Source: Anisus vortex (Eukaryota; Mollusca; Gastropoda; Planorbidae). Taken from it: DNA of 64,000 nt. The stretch spans positions 28,561,991-28,625,990 of the forward strand of contig OX421500.1 in NCBI GenBank assembly GCA_949126835.1, read 5' to 3'. Within the stretch, counting starts at the first letter, position 1, and every line of letters starts with the position of its first letter. The notes beneath the pieces were generated by a model. The model saw nothing but the letters and a program-made list of their open reading frames with translations. It was not told the DNA's origin and searched no databases. Positions 36,201 through 49,419 of this stretch are shown here, piece by piece. The position numbers and the translations under genes are program-made.

Positions 36201-38209
36201 GAGAAAAGCGTTAATTAAACAAATATAATATTATGGTAAAAAAATCAATAAGCATATAAAACATGAAGCCACATTGTTACGAAGCTATTAAATAAGCAAA
36301 GCACATGGCAACAAAAAAGCAGCTTAAATAATATGTTACTTTAAGAGCATAAATGTTTCCAATATAAGAAATATACAATTTGAAAATATAAAAAAAGAAA
36401 GTATCATTAAAAGAAATGCAATTATTTTGTTACATACATGTTATAAAATACTATTAAATAGTACGCGTTAGTCTGAAAACAATAACAATATAATATTATA
36501 GACATTTAAAGAAATGTATAAGTGAAACAAATAGAAGGTTAATACAATGCAAACCGAGTAAAATTGTGTGAAATACATTTCAAATAAATAAAATCAAACA
36601 TACACCATGTAAAGAATTGCAGTAAACAAGCATATTATGAAATATATGTATGTTTTATATACAACTGTTTGATAAAGACATTATACAAGTAAAAATACTG
36701 TATTAAACTGATATAAAACCTGATGCAAGTTGAAAATATTAGTTGTCAGCACTTTTTCTCACTGCAAAAAGGCCATGCTTTACTTTCTGACAAGTAAATC
36801 GATTATTGCATCGATCAAGTATCTGTAAAATGGGAGAAAGAGATATGAATGGTAGCAGCTGCAACATCTGGCTTCATTGACTCTGTAAAGATATTGATTA
36901 AAAGGTAAACAAAACGGAGACTAAACAAATACCGCAAAGGTCAATAGTCGACAATCCTTCCATGATGCACACTATTCAAGCGTTAAAGAGTGGCTTCTGA
37001 AAAAAAAATTGTATTGAGATTGTTTCCTCTGAAAAAAAAGAAGAATAAATCAACATGATGTTTAGATGACAAAATAGATGTAACACATGTTAAGATTATA
37101 CAGGCATGATAAAACAAATATACACTATGATTAGTTAATTTAATCTAGATACTTCTCTTTGTCTCTTTACAGCTCTTGGTTCTTCATTATCTTCCGAGAG
37201 GCACTTCATAAAAGGACAACCTGAAAGTAAAATAAAAAAAGAAATCAAATTTATCAACAAGTTTTGAACAACTCTTAAAATCCAAGCAACTTATTGTTAG
37301 TCATTTCTCAACAACGCGCATTAACTTTATTGAAACTATTCAAATATAAAAACAAATGCTTACAAATATTAAGTTAGTTCAATTTAACAAAACAAAAAAT
37401 GGTTAAGTCTAGTTCTATTCTAATAATGAAAAAAACATTCTCAAACGACCGAAATCTTACATGCAGCTGAAAGTTTGAGCTATTGCTGACGGTAAAGCTG
37501 AAGTATTACTTTATAAAGGCTCTTGAACTTCACAGTGGGCCAATGAAAAATGTAAAGTCCCAATTAGTGATGTTCGATTAGAAGACATGTCCAATCCAAG
37601 TCTTTGGGGCTTACGCGTACTGCAAATCAAAGTCCTTAACTGCCTTGACATTTCGTAAAATAAAAGGTTATAATATAATTCTAAATTAGTTATGTGAATT
37701 TTCTAGTCACGTTTTTTGATAGTCCTGTATCCTTAAGCCAACACAACGCACTAAAATAAATGGGCGTAGCCCAATGTTGTGATTGACGTGTCCCACTGTA
37801 AGCATGATACGTGTGCATAAATCACGTGTTACCCCTTTATCCAAACATGTTTTTGGACCCGATGAAGAAATGTTCCTAATTACATAATAAGGTTAACCCT
37901 TTACCTAAGGCTAACATTTGCGCGGCAGTCTAGTCAACCTCTTTGAAATGTTCTATTTGTCACTAATTTAGCAATTTCTGTTTCCGTTCGGCCGACTTAA
38001 TGAATCAACGTTGAATAGTCATTATTGGTAAGGTCGTGCGTGACACAAAATAACATTTGATGAAGTTTGCTGGAATTTCGTCAGAAATACGACAATTCAC
38101 CATGCAAGAAAATGTTTGGTTAGTTTTGACATTATAAAGAACTAAAATAATATATTGCGTCACCGGTCACCTTTGATTATTATAAATAGTCTATTCACCG
38201 AATTAGAAC
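33291..38209. other. A-rich stretch, no supported gene
   Basis: It includes GA-rich patches (33820-33860, 34135-34180) and an outlying 29-bp satellite remnant (34325-34430). Base composition becomes more even from about 37500. A + strand frame open from 35413 to 35692 lacks an ATG and is not called. Confidence 0.5.
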
Positions 38210-38320
38210 TTTATGTGACATCTAAAACATTTGTCACCTTCAGTTGACACAAAGAGTGCCACGTTGGCACTGCGTGCCAAAAATTAACTAAGCAATGTGT
38301 GACATGAAAATGTCACAGTA
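38210..38320. other. Cluster of three inverted repeats
   Basis: In about 110 bases: GTGACA...TGTCAC with an 11-base loop; GTGCCA-CGT-TGGCAC (about 38263-38277); and TGTGACAT-GAAA-ATGTCACA at 38298-38317, an 8-bp perfect stem with a GAAA tetraloop. The first and third share the TGACA/TGTCA core. Function unknown. Confidence 0.6.
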
Positions 38321-39301
38321 GGCATAAGCTTATTTAATTATGTTAATTTATTTGGCTTTCTAGTGCGTCTTTCCTTTACTTCAACATAGACAACACGACT
38401 TTCTTGCTAATTTAGCTTGACATGATAATGAATGAGATAATTTAGCTGTTGATGAAAGACAATAAAGCTGCCATAGGTTTCTGTTAGTTATTTTAGACTC
38501 AGTATACTCGAAAATAGTTCGGTTTTCTTTGAGTTAACATTTTATAAAATGTTACTCGTGAAACCCATTTTTTTTATTTTTTTTATACTAATTATGGAGA
38601 GCTACAAAGTAATATTTTACCTATTTTAGACCATATTTTTTGCTGAACAAGTGTCCCTAATTTGGCTGTGTTTATGACGTCATTTCGTCAGAACTCGCCA
38701 GATGACTACGTGGCCAAAGTATTTGCCTCTAGTTTAGTAAGCCACTGACATGATAATTATATCAATTTACGAATGAATTTTTGACTTTGTAAGGTGGCTC
38801 TGACATTTGATAGTCCACGTACAAGCAGTCTTCAATCTGAATATATTAACATCTAAAACTCTACTACATTTTCTTTTAAAATCTCAAATGAAATTTCAAG
38901 ATCATAATTTAAACAAAAACAAAAAAAAATAAAAACATTTATAAACAGATTGTCTAATTTAGAGTTAAATTTTTATTTAATTTTTTAAGGCTCTTTTTAT
39001 TTTTAAAAAAATACATAGAATATAATTTACTTTCTCCTAACGTTAATATTATATGTAGTGTCCGTTTATAATGTAATATATGTATTATAGCCTACATTAT
39101 CCTTTTTTTTTTAAAAACGTCGCGAATTTTGCTTGGCATATAATCCAATTTGTAATATAAGTTATTTATTTAAGGGTTCAGTGAAAGTAATTTAAAAGTA
39201 ATATAATTTACCTTTTTATATATGCAATTTATTCTGCAAATGAAAAAAAAAAGATTCACTTAATAAATTTATAACTTGTCTTTCTGTGCTTGTGAAAAAA
39301 T
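38321..39301. other. AT-rich stretch, no supported gene
   Basis: Contains the palindrome ATGACGTCAT at 38674-38683, a CRE/ATF-type word, without other promoter context. Nothing else recognised. Confidence 0.45.
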
Positions 39302-39885
39302 CGCACTATTCAATCTAAAACAATAAAGCACCTTTTATCATACAAAAATAATTCACTCTTCAACCTACACTATCAAGGCACTATTTAACCTGCAATATTA
39401 ATGCACTATTCTACATACAACAATAATGCACTATTAAACCTACAATATTAAGGCACTATTATATCTCCAACAATTATGCACTATGCAACCTTCAAAAATA
39501 AGGCACTATTCAAACTACAACAATAATGCACTATTTAACCTACAACAATAATGCACTATTTCACCTACAATATTAAAGTACTATTCAACCTACAACAATA
39601 AGGCACTCTTCAACCTACAATATCAAGGCACTATTAAACCTACAATGTTAAAGCATTATTCAATCTGCAATATTAAGGTACTATTCAACCTACAACAATA
39701 AGGCACTATTCAACCAACAATATTAAGGCACTATTCAACCAACAACAATAAGGCACTATTCAACCTATAATATCAAGGGACTATTTAACCCTTAATATCA
39801 AGCCACTAATTAACCTGTAATATTAAGGCACTATTTAACCTGCAATTTTAAGGCACTATTGTACTTATAACAATAAGGCACTTAA
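39302..39885. repeat. 25-bp tandem array
   Basis: Unit about AAGGCACTATTCAACCTACA plus five bases, with ACAAT and TATTA/TATCA versions at the junction. About 22 units, moderately diverged. Confidence 0.88.
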
Positions 39886-40383
39886 ATAAACATGATTTTC
39901 GCCTTCCTCGCCTATCGCCCCAACTCAATCTACCATAAAACGTAAACTGTAAGATATAAAATGAAGCACAACAAACATTTAATAAAAATATGTGAGTAAT
40001 TTATGCTCAAACTAGTTTTTTTTTTTTGGTGTTGTTGTCGTTGACAATTTATTTGTTTATATCTACTAATGTCATTATTATATGTGTTTGTTATACAATT
40101 TGAATTATTATAAAGGGCATTTCTTTCAACACAACTAAAACTTGGTATAAAAATATAGTTTTTAATAATTTTAAATGTAATAAATTAATACATTTGTAAA
40201 AAGGATTAACTTGTCTGGAACCAAACAGCTACCCTCTCTCTCGCCAGCAAACTATTCCGTCATGTGTTGCTAAATAAATGGCAGAAGAGTGTTGCTATTT
40301 TACGCAACTGGTACGCGGGTTGGCGGAATATCAGGCACGCGTGGCCTAATTGTAAGTCGATGCGCTTTACAACGTAGTACTAG
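39886..40383. other. AT-rich stretch, no supported gene
   Basis: Nothing recognised. Confidence 0.45.
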
Positions 40384-41019
40384 ATGTACCATTGTTTCCT
40401 CTCTCTCTCTTTTCTCTTTCATTCATTACTTCTTTTTTGGTCTTTCCCGAATACTTTTCCTCCTTTCTTCGCTTTCCAATTCTCATTCATTTTTTTCTCT
40501 CACTCCCTAATTCTCGCTCAATTTTCTCGATCAATCGTTCGCCATCTCTCTCAACCGCTCGCTCTTTTTTCTGCCCGTCTGGCTCCGCCTACTTGACTTT
40601 TTTATTACACTGCCCACATCTCCCCCATTCTCTTTGTCTCTTGATCGCTCTCTTCATCTGTTCATGTCGCAAAAACTTTCTCTCTTCACCTCTCTGTCCT
40701 ACTAGTTCTCCATTCCCCACCCCCTTTTCTCTCATTTTTTTACTTATTCACTCTCTCACTTTTTATTTCCATATATTTTTTTCCGTAAAATTCTATCCCG
40801 CTTTCTCTCTTTATTTCTCTTTCTATCTTTTTCCTAAACCATGTTTACTGCATCGTTAATCTAATGATATCCCTACATCTCCGTCTCTCTTTTGATACCT
40901 CTTTCCTTACCTCGTACCTCTCTTCCATTCTCGCTTTCTCCCCACTCTTTCTTTCTGTGTCGCTTATACTCTATTATATTTTTTTTCACTTTAGTTTTCT
41001 TTGTCTTTGTTTTTATTTT
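40384..41019. repeat. Pyrimidine-rich tract
   Basis: CT-rich on + with repeated CTCTCT, TTTCTC and CTTTCT words. The + strand ORFs here (Ser/Phe/Leu only) are shadows of the base bias. It borders the 31-bp satellite, as does a similar tract at 52143. Confidence 0.8.
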
Positions 41020-43336
41020 ATCTTATATCTACTATATTATACTCTTAATTTTACTATATCTACTATATTATACTCTTAATTTTACTATATCTACTATATT
41101 ATACTCTTAATTTTACTATATCTGCTATATTATACTCTTAATTTTACTATATCTACTATATTATACTCTTAATTTTACTATATCTGCTATATTATACTCT
41201 TAATTTTACTATATCTACTATATTATACTCTTAATTTTACTATATCTACTATATTATACTCTTAATTTTACTATATCTACTATATTATACTCTTAAATTT
41301 ACTATATCTACTATATTATACTCTTAATTTTACTATATCTACTATATTATACTCTTAATTTTACTATATCTACTATATTATACTCTTAATTTTACTATAT
41401 CTACTATATTATACTCTTAATTTTACTATATCTACTATATTATACTCTTAATTTTACTATATCTACTATATTATACTCTTAATTTTACTATATCTACTAT
41501 ATTATACTCTTAATTTTACTATATCTAATATATTATACTCTTAATTTTACTATATCTACTATATTATACTCTTAATTTTACTATATCTACTATATTATAC
41601 TCTTAATTTTACTATATCTACTATATTATACTCTTAATTTTACTATATCTACTATATTATACTCTTAATTTTACTATATCTACTATATTATACTCTTAAT
41701 TTTACTATATCTACTATATTATACTCTTAATTTTACTATATCTAATATATTATACTCTTAATTTTACTATATCTACTATATTATACTCTTAATTTTACTA
41801 TATCTACTATATTATACTCTTAATTTTACTATATCTACTATATTATACTCTTAATTTTACTATATCTACTATATTATACTCTTAATTTTACTATATCTAC
41901 TATATTATACTCTTAATTTTACTATATCTACTATATTATACTCTTAATTTTACTATATCTGCTATATTATACTCTTAATTTTACTATATCTACTATATTA
42001 TACTCTTAATTTTACTATATCTACTATATTATACTCTTAATTTTACTATATCTACTATATTATACTCTTAATTTTACTATATCTACTATATTATACTCTT
42101 AATTTTACTATATCTACTATATTATACTCTTAATTTTACTATATCTACTATATTATACTCTTAATTTTACTATATCTACTATATTATACTCTTAATTTTA
42201 CTATATCTACTATATTATACTCTTAATTTTACTATATCTACTATATTATACTCTTAATTTTACTATATCTGCTATATTATACTCTTAATTTTACTATATC
42301 TACTATATTATACTCTTAATTTTACTATATCTACTATATTATACTCTTAATTTTACTATATCTACTATATTATACTCTTAATTTTACTATATCTACTATA
42401 TTATACTCTTAATTTTACTATATCTACTATATTATACTCTTAATTTTACTATATCTGCTATATTATACTCTTAATTTTACTATATCTACTATATTATACT
42501 CTTAATTTTACTATATCTACTATATTATACTCTTAATTTTACTATATCTACTATATTATACTCTTAATTTTACTATATCTACTATATTATACTCTTAATT
42601 TTACTATATCTACTATATTATACTCTTAATTTTACTATATCTACTATATTATACTCTTAATTTTACTATATCTACTATATTATACTCTTAATTTTACTAT
42701 ATCTACTATATTATACTCTTAATTTTACTATATCTACTATATTATACTCTTAATTTTACTATATCTGCTATATTATACTCTTAATTTTACTATATCTACT
42801 ATATTATACTCTTAATTTTACTATATCTGCTATATTATACTCTTAATTTTACTATATCTACTATATTATACTCTTAATTTTACTATATCTACTATATTAT
42901 ACTCTTAATTTTACTATATCTACTATATTATACTCTTAATTTTACTATATCTACTATATTATACTCTTAATTTTACTATATCTACTATATTATACTCTTA
43001 ATTTTACTATATCTACTATATTATACTCTTAATTTTACTATATCTACTATATTATACTCTTAATTTTACTATATCTACTATATTATACTCTTAATTTTAC
43101 TATATCTACTATATTATACTCTTAATTTTACTATATCTACTATATTATACTCTTAATTTTACTATATCTACTATATTATACTCTTAATTTTACTATATCT
43201 ACTATATTATACTCTTAATTTTACTATATCTACTATATTATACTCTTAATTTTTCTATATCTACTATATTATACTCTTAATTTTACTATATCTACTATAT
43301 TATACTCTTAATTTTACTATATCTACTATATTATAC
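41020..43336. repeat. 31-bp satellite array, left half
   Basis: Unit TACTATATTATACTCTTAAT plus TTTACTATATC, 31 bp, about 75 copies, nearly identical. Common variants are TCTGCT for TCTACT and rare TCTAATAT. The last unit is cut at ...TTATAC by element 2. Confidence 0.97.
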
Positions 43337-44009
43337 TGTTACGTCCACAATCCCCTTGTGGCCAGAGCTGTGTAGATCTTGCTGATAATTCTCGTTAGTC
43401 CTAGGGGAGACTTTAATTATTAGTATTTATGTTTTAGTATTACACGAACTCTTCTTATAGTCCTGGGCACAAATTCAGTATTTGTATTCCAACATTTCCT
43501 TTCTTGTAAATTATGGTAGTAGATAAATCTTATAGTAATGTATACAACACAATAGGATAGTAACTTGACAAAGAAGCTTCAGTGTAACTGTTGTTGATAG
43601 TTTATTTCAGGTGGTATGTTCAATATATACAATATATCTATTATGTACAGTTAGAATAAAATAGTGCAAACACAAACGTTCAAAGGAACATATTTTGAAA
43701 CTCTCTGTCTTTCAGACAAAACAAATCATTAAATACTATCCGAGTGGTGCAAGGGACAGACCCACTACCAGTAGGGGTGAAAATCATGGTAACATTACAA
43801 AACTCATAACAAAACGATATGAACTTCCCCTATTAAATAATGAGTCGTTCCCAAACTCTGAGAATTTGAGATCAACACAGAATCCCAGCATTACCTAGAA
43901 CCTTTCGTTTTCCTACTAAACGTCCTAATATCGCGTGTAGTAAGAAAAGAGAGAGAGAGGAGAATAAACATTGCGTGTTCCAATTCTTGGAAAAACTATA
44001 TACATGACA
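43337..44009 (-). repeat. Element 2, 3' LTR
   Basis: 673 bp, TGTTACG...CATGACA on +. Read on minus it holds a poly(A) signal AATAAA at 43601-43606. Confidence 0.96.
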
Positions 44010-44022
44010 CGCCCCCACCCAA
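44010..44022 (-). promoter_or_regulatory. Element 2 polypurine tract
   Basis: TTGGGTGGGGGCG on minus, directly against the 3' LTR. It is G-rich with one C and T interruptions, so less perfect than in element 1. Confidence 0.65.
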
Positions 44023-45250
44023 TGAAAGAAATAATGTACCATAATTACCCAAGTAATACTCAACATGGTACATTTTTCGTACTTAACACTATCGTTTTAA
44101 TAACCAACAATCAATGGAAGATTATAATACAATTTAAGCAAACATGGCTCACTGGCACAACTAAATTATAAAAAGTGTCACTACCCAATGGTAATTGTGA
44201 TTATAACGTGATGGACAAATATTTCCCCGTTAGTATTAATATTAACTAATGTCTCAACAAGTACAAATAATTCAAAAATATTCTAGTCATTCTTATTTTA
44301 ACTATGTACAGTTGTGTGGATTTCCACCAAAATTTGCAAAAAGTCTTAATCTATTTAAACAAATATAACATTGCTCAAACTCTGTCAATTTTCAACAGTT
44401 TACTTCTAATATACAAACCAAAAGATAAGTAATACATAACTCGAATCAAACTATAGGTTACTTCCCCTTTAAATTACAGTGTCAACTTGACATTAACAGG
44501 GTTCATACCTAAGATGATGATACTTCCCCTTTTCTCAAATACGAGGAGAAAATACACTCTAGTTACGATTACTACAGTAATCTAAATATTAAAATGTAAT
44601 CCACTATTATGCGTTTTTGGCAAATTTAAAAGTTTAATATAAAAGATTGTTCAGGGTTGAATGAGTGCACACCTTTAGGTACCTTTGTTTCCCTCCATTC
44701 CCGTATCTATGGAATATATAACAACCTATACAACATAGTGAATATCCACTAGTTTTTCCCATTCTATTACCATGATATAACAATTTAGCAATAGATTTCC
44801 AATATTATCTATTAATTTATACCAATTGATATTACATCTCTTTCTAAGATAAAAATTGTACATATTATTATTTAGTTCCATTCATTAACTAAAATAAAAC
44901 AAGATAATAAATCAACTAGCTCAAAGTTTTCCCACTTAATTGCATGTGATGACAATTACTTTTATCCATCCATATCAAGTAAATACGTGCATATTATATA
45001 TTTATTGCATCATGCATCAACATTTAAATGGAATTACTTTTCCATAATCAAATGAATTTAAAATATATCAGAACATCAATATTATACATGATTATAAGAA
45101 TTATTAATACTTTCAAAAGACTTGACTTCTGTATGATACAAGTATTCTATAGGTATTCCATAATCAAAATTCAAACGAATGATAGGTTATCATGACACAT
45201 TCTTAATGAATAAGTGAGATGATCTGAAAAAGAAGTATAGGGTTATTCAG
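44023..45250 (-). other. Element 2, 3' non-coding region
   Basis: About 1.2 kb after the pol stop, AT-rich, stops in all frames, no env-like frame. Confidence 0.65.
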
Positions 45251-47955
45251 TCAATCATGTAGCACCCGAGATAGATTATCAGCTATGACCTTGTCTCTAT
45301 CTTGTCGATGATACGGGAAATGGGATACCAGTCGGTCTCTGTCAAATTACTTAATTTCCCAAAGTCTCTATAAAACTGCAGTGTGTGGTCGGCTTTTGGT
45401 ACCATCACACAGGGTGTAGACCATTTGCTATCACATTTTCCTCCTATGTCATTTTCTAACATATACTTTACATCTAATTTAATATGCTCAGGTCTGATGG
45501 GGTCAAATGGATGCTGTTTAATAGACCTGGCACTATCGGTTAACACTACATCGTGCTCTATGACATGTGTCCTACTGGGAACATTTGTAAACATTGACTT
45601 ATTTTCATGCACCAGCTCAATAATCTTCTCCTTATCTTCTACCGGAGGATGTTCTAGCCTTGTATCTAAACTCTTAAGGGCATCTGTATTATTAAGTTTA
45701 CTTTCTGCAAACTTATATTCTATCCTAGATAAATCCGTCGGGACCCTAGCTAATGAAATCATGGGGACCTCCCGTGGTTTACTCTTTTCCCTGGAAACAT
45801 AGGGCTTAAGCAAATTAATATGGCATACCCTCTGCTTTTGTCTCCGGTCAGGAGTCTTTATCAAATAATTGACCTCGCCAAGCTTTGACTCTATCTCATA
45901 GGGTCCACTAAACTTTGCACTTAAAGGCTGATTTTGCAAAGGTAGAAACACAAGAACTTTGTCACCTGGTGCAAAAGTTCTAGCTGTAGCTTTACGGTCA
46001 TAGTTCTGTCTCATACGCTCCTGCATCTGTGGAAAATGAATCTTCACATGGTTAAAAGCATGATAAAGCCTATTTTTAAATTTATCTACATATGACAAAA
46101 GTCCAATCGGTTCGCTGTCCGTTAGCCAAGTTTCATGTAGAAGTTTCAACGGACCTCTGACTGAGTGTCCATACACAAGTTCGAATGGGCTAAACCCCAG
46201 GGATTCCTGAGTGGCCTCCCTTGCAGCGAACAGTACATAAGGCACACCCTTATCCCAGTCTTTCTCGTTTTCATAACAGTACTTTTTAAGCATCGATTTT
46301 AATGTCTGATGAAACCTTTCCAGAGCTCCCTGGCTCTCAGGATGATAGGCACTTGATAGCCTATGGCTTATCCCTAATTGTTCCATGACTTGTTTGAAAA
46401 TGTTCGAAGTAAAGTTAGTCCCCTGGTCGGACTGTACTGTCTTCGGTAGGCCATAACGTGTGAAGAAATTTGTCAGGGCGTCTACCACCTTCACTGTTGT
46501 TATGTTCCGCAACGGAATGGCTTCCGGGAAGCGAGTGGATGAACACATGACTGTGAGCAGGTATTGAAAACCGGCTTTTGTTTTCGGCAACGGGCCCACG
46601 CAATCAATGAGTATATGACTGAATGGTTCGTCGAACGCTGGTATCGGCTGGAGTGGAGCGACAGGAATTCGTTGGTTAGGACGTCCTACCATTTGGCATA
46701 CGTGGCAAGTCTTGCAGTATTGTTCGACATCTCTTCTCAGTCCTGGCCAGTAGAAGTAAGGGAGGATACGGTGGTGCGTTTTCCGGACTCCCATGTGACC
46801 AGCGAAAGGAAGATCATGCGCCATACGCAGTATATCTTGACGATAGCACTTAGGTATTACAATCTGGTGAATACTGTCCCACTCGTTTGTACCTGAGTTG
46901 AGCGGTTTCGACTTTCTCATCAATACTTCATCTTTCATGTAGAAACATTCCGCCATTGCATCTGCAGTCTTTTCATCAACAGCTTTCATTCTGAGTTGCA
47001 TTATTACTTCGTCATTCAATTGTTCTTTCACCAATTTCTGCTTTGGTGACAAAATGTTATCGTTCTCGGTTGCATCACCAGTTGTTAATTCAGCAAAGAA
47101 CGTAGCACTTAAATCGATGTCAGGTGTTTCTGTTATCACTGTTTCATTCGCATGTGTGTCTTCAGAACAGACAAACACATCTTTCGTTGCACTACACGGC
47201 GTAGCAGGAGTCTTTACCGACTTCTTTTTATGCATTGCTCTTGTCAGTGCACATGTTGGGCGTTCATTGGCAGGACGTAGGTTTTTGTCCTCCGCCATCT
47301 TTGTCTCCAACACTTTAACCATGGGCTCGACAGTGACTCTGCCGCCCATAATGTCATTTCCTAATATCATGGAAACGCCTTTGACGGGTAGTGCGCGCCA
47401 CACTCCCACTACGATGTTACCTGTAAAAATATCCGACTCGAGTTTTATTCTGTGCAGTGGAGCTTCCACAGCCTCCATACTAGCACCTCTCAGCACAACA
47501 GACTCACCGGTACTGGTGGCATCCGTTAACGGCACACTGCCCTCCAGGATCACGCTGACAGCAGAACCCGTGTCACGTAATATCTGTATTTTCTTCTTGC
47601 TGAGTACATCGACTTCTGTCGACACTGTCCCCTCGTAGACAAAGGGTCGAAAATCGGATAGGTCGTCCTCTTCCGGGACTTCAGGAACCATCTGTTCCTC
47701 ACGGCCTTCTGAAAGCATAATAGATTGAGTACAGCTATTCTCTTTTACCTTAGATAGACTGTTCTCAAAAACCATCGACTCCACAACTATGGGCGATGCC
47801 GGCCGCATTTCTTTTGAGTTTCTTGACCCTGTGTTGCACACTTCTTCTGTCTGCTTGCTATCTTTCTGCACTCTGGCACAGTGTAGAATAGCACCTTGCT
47901 TCTTGGTAAGGATCCAACAATCTTTCTTCATGTGGCCCTCTTTCTTGCAATTGAA
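45251..47955 (-). pseudogene. pol: Element 2 pol: protease - integrase - RT start joined to RNase H end
   Basis: The main frame (45283-47931) has 882 codons. Residue positions count from Met at 47931. Protease 'ILRDTGSAV' is at about 119, with 'ILGNDIMGG' later. The integrase zinc module (His-x6-His, 'CKTCHVC') is at about 370-410, and core 'LIDCVGP' at about 442. 'SDQGTNF' (about 502) and 'GALERF' are exactly 35 residues apart. The GPY/F module 'SGPYEIESKLGEVNYLI' is at about 675. RT begins at about 780 ('IEHDVVLTD', 'WSTPCVMVPK', 'DFGKLSNLT', 'YPISRIIDKI'). At about 45290 the sequence jumps, in another frame, to 'VIADNLSRVLHD' and a stop at 45251-45253. That is the usual end of Ty3-type RNase H. 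The RT palm, thumb and most of RNase H are deleted. The order PR-IN-RT-RH is thus shown by both ends. Confidence 0.92.
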
Positions 47956-49207
47956 AACATACCACCTTTGCTTTATTTACATCTGTCTGCTTCCTGAAAT
48001 GAACTAAGTTACTATTATTATTTACACCACTGTTCTTATTATTGTTTTCACTTGTCTCTTTTGGTTTACTAGCCTCCTTAGGCTCTGGTTTGTGCACTTT
48101 GGGTTTGTCAGCATAATATGGCTTTATGCTGGCGTGAATTATGGCATAGTTATCTGCCAATCTAGCAGCTTCATGCACATCTTCAACCCCTCGGTCTGAG
48201 ATGTGGGTTTTAATATCCACTCGAATACAATCATTGAATTCCTCAAACAATATTAGGTTCTTGAGTTTATCAAACTCACTTACATTCTGTGACCTTAGCC
48301 ACTGTTCTAACATTTTCTCCTTTTGTCTCAAAAAGTCTACATGAGTTTGATCATATGCCTTCTTTCTGTCTCTAAATAGCTTTCTATATTTTTCTGGTGT
48401 CAGGGAATAACTTTTTAGCACCCTATCTTTGATTACTTCATAGTCATTTATTTCCTCGGGTGTTAAACTCAACACTACGTCCAATGCTTTTCCTTTGTTG
48501 AGAGTTGACCTTAACAATAAAGCCATCTTATCATCAGGGAACTGATAATCTACAGCTATCCTCTCAAAAAGCAAAAAGAAATCTTGAACATCTTCTTCTC
48601 TGAATATAGGCAAGTGTTGCTTCATTGCGCTAATATCCATACCATTGCTGTCCCTACGATGGTCAGGTCTGTTCATGCGTGCCATCTCTATCCTTTCTCT
48701 GCTTTCAATCCTAATTCTTTCATTTTCCCTTTCAGTTTCTATCCTAATTCTTTCATTTTCCCTTTCAGTTTCTATCCTAATTCTTTCATTTTCTCTTTCA
48801 GTTTCTATCCTCATTCTTTCCAATTCCATTCTCTTCATAGCTAATTGGAATTTTAGGTTTTCACTCAACCCTTCATCTTCATCATTGTTTGATGATCTAG
48901 ATGACATATTTCTTACCTCGTCTCCGTGGGCAATTACCTCGCCCCCACTGGGAGCTACATAACCTTCATTGATATCGTTCTGTCCCACTTCAACTACACT
49001 ACCAGTGTTCATGGCATTCTGCCCGTTCAAACATGTCATAATTTCTTTGGTCAAACGATTACGATTAGGTCTTGCCTGTCCTGCCTCAATCCCAAAGGAC
49101 TCAGCTAATTCTTTTAGTTCAGCAAATGACATGGCATTAAGTTCCTCACTTGATATATTCGAAGCCATAGTATAGCGTTCGAAATATTTGTTATAGTAGA
49201 GTAGCAT
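47858..49207 (-). CDS. gag: Element 2 Gag with coiled coil, SCAN-like capsid and split CCHC knuckle
   Basis: 449 codons from the first ATG (49207). A second ATG at 49168 ('MASNISSEEL') is an equally good start and aligns with element 1 Gag. The N-terminal part has an 'LKELAESFGIEA' helix. Then comes a charged coiled coil with three tandem 11-residue repeats (ERIRIETEREN), coded by 33-bp DNA repeats at about 48703-48825. The capsid region 'DFFLLFERIAVDYQFP' is followed by a SCAN-like segment ('SLTPEKYRKLFRDRK', 'VDFLRQKEKMLEQWL', 'LILFEEFNDCIRVDI', 'EAARLADNYA'). The nucleocapsid C-x2-C-x4-H-x4-C spans 47917-47959 but is split by one extra base at 47953, so this frame runs on out of phase to 47858 while pol continues in the other. 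Role: particle shell and RNA binding. Confidence 0.88.
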   Translation of the reverse strand: MLLYYNKYFERYTMASNISSEELNAMSFAELKELAESFGIEAGQARPNRNRLTKEIMTCLNGQNAMNTGSVVEVGQNDINEGYVAPSGGEVIAHGDEVRNMSSRSSNNDEDEGLSENLKFQLAMKRMELERMRIETERENERIRIETERENERIRIETERENERIRIESRERIEMARMNRPDHRRDSNGMDISAMKQHLPIFREEDVQDFFLLFERIAVDYQFPDDKMALLLRSTLNKGKALDVVLSLTPEEINDYEVIKDRVLKSYSLTPEKYRKLFRDRKKAYDQTHVDFLRQKEKMLEQWLRSQNVSEFDKLKNLILFEEFNDCIRVDIKTHISDRGVEDVHEAARLADNYAIIHASIKPYYADKPKVHKPEPKEASKPKETSENNNKNSGVNNNSNLVHFRKQTDVNKAKVVCFQLQERGPHEERLLDPYQEARCYSTLCQSAER

Positions 49208-49419
49208 ATATTGTATAATAAAATATAAAGTTCCAACTTACGATTTGTCCAGAAATTTGCACAATATAATATTAAACACTTCGTGGAATCTTCACACTTC
49301 CCCAGGAATAAAAACGCAAACCAGTTCTCTCCTCTTTTTAAAAAAAAATAGTTTCACAGTCCTGAAAACGAAACACAAATATGCCGCTCTCAGTACTACT
49401 AATGTCACAAAATATTTAT

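Noticed and set aside
38674..38683. CRE palindrome ATGACGTCAT as a promoter element
   Set aside because: A single site with no nearby gene, TATA or initiator context.
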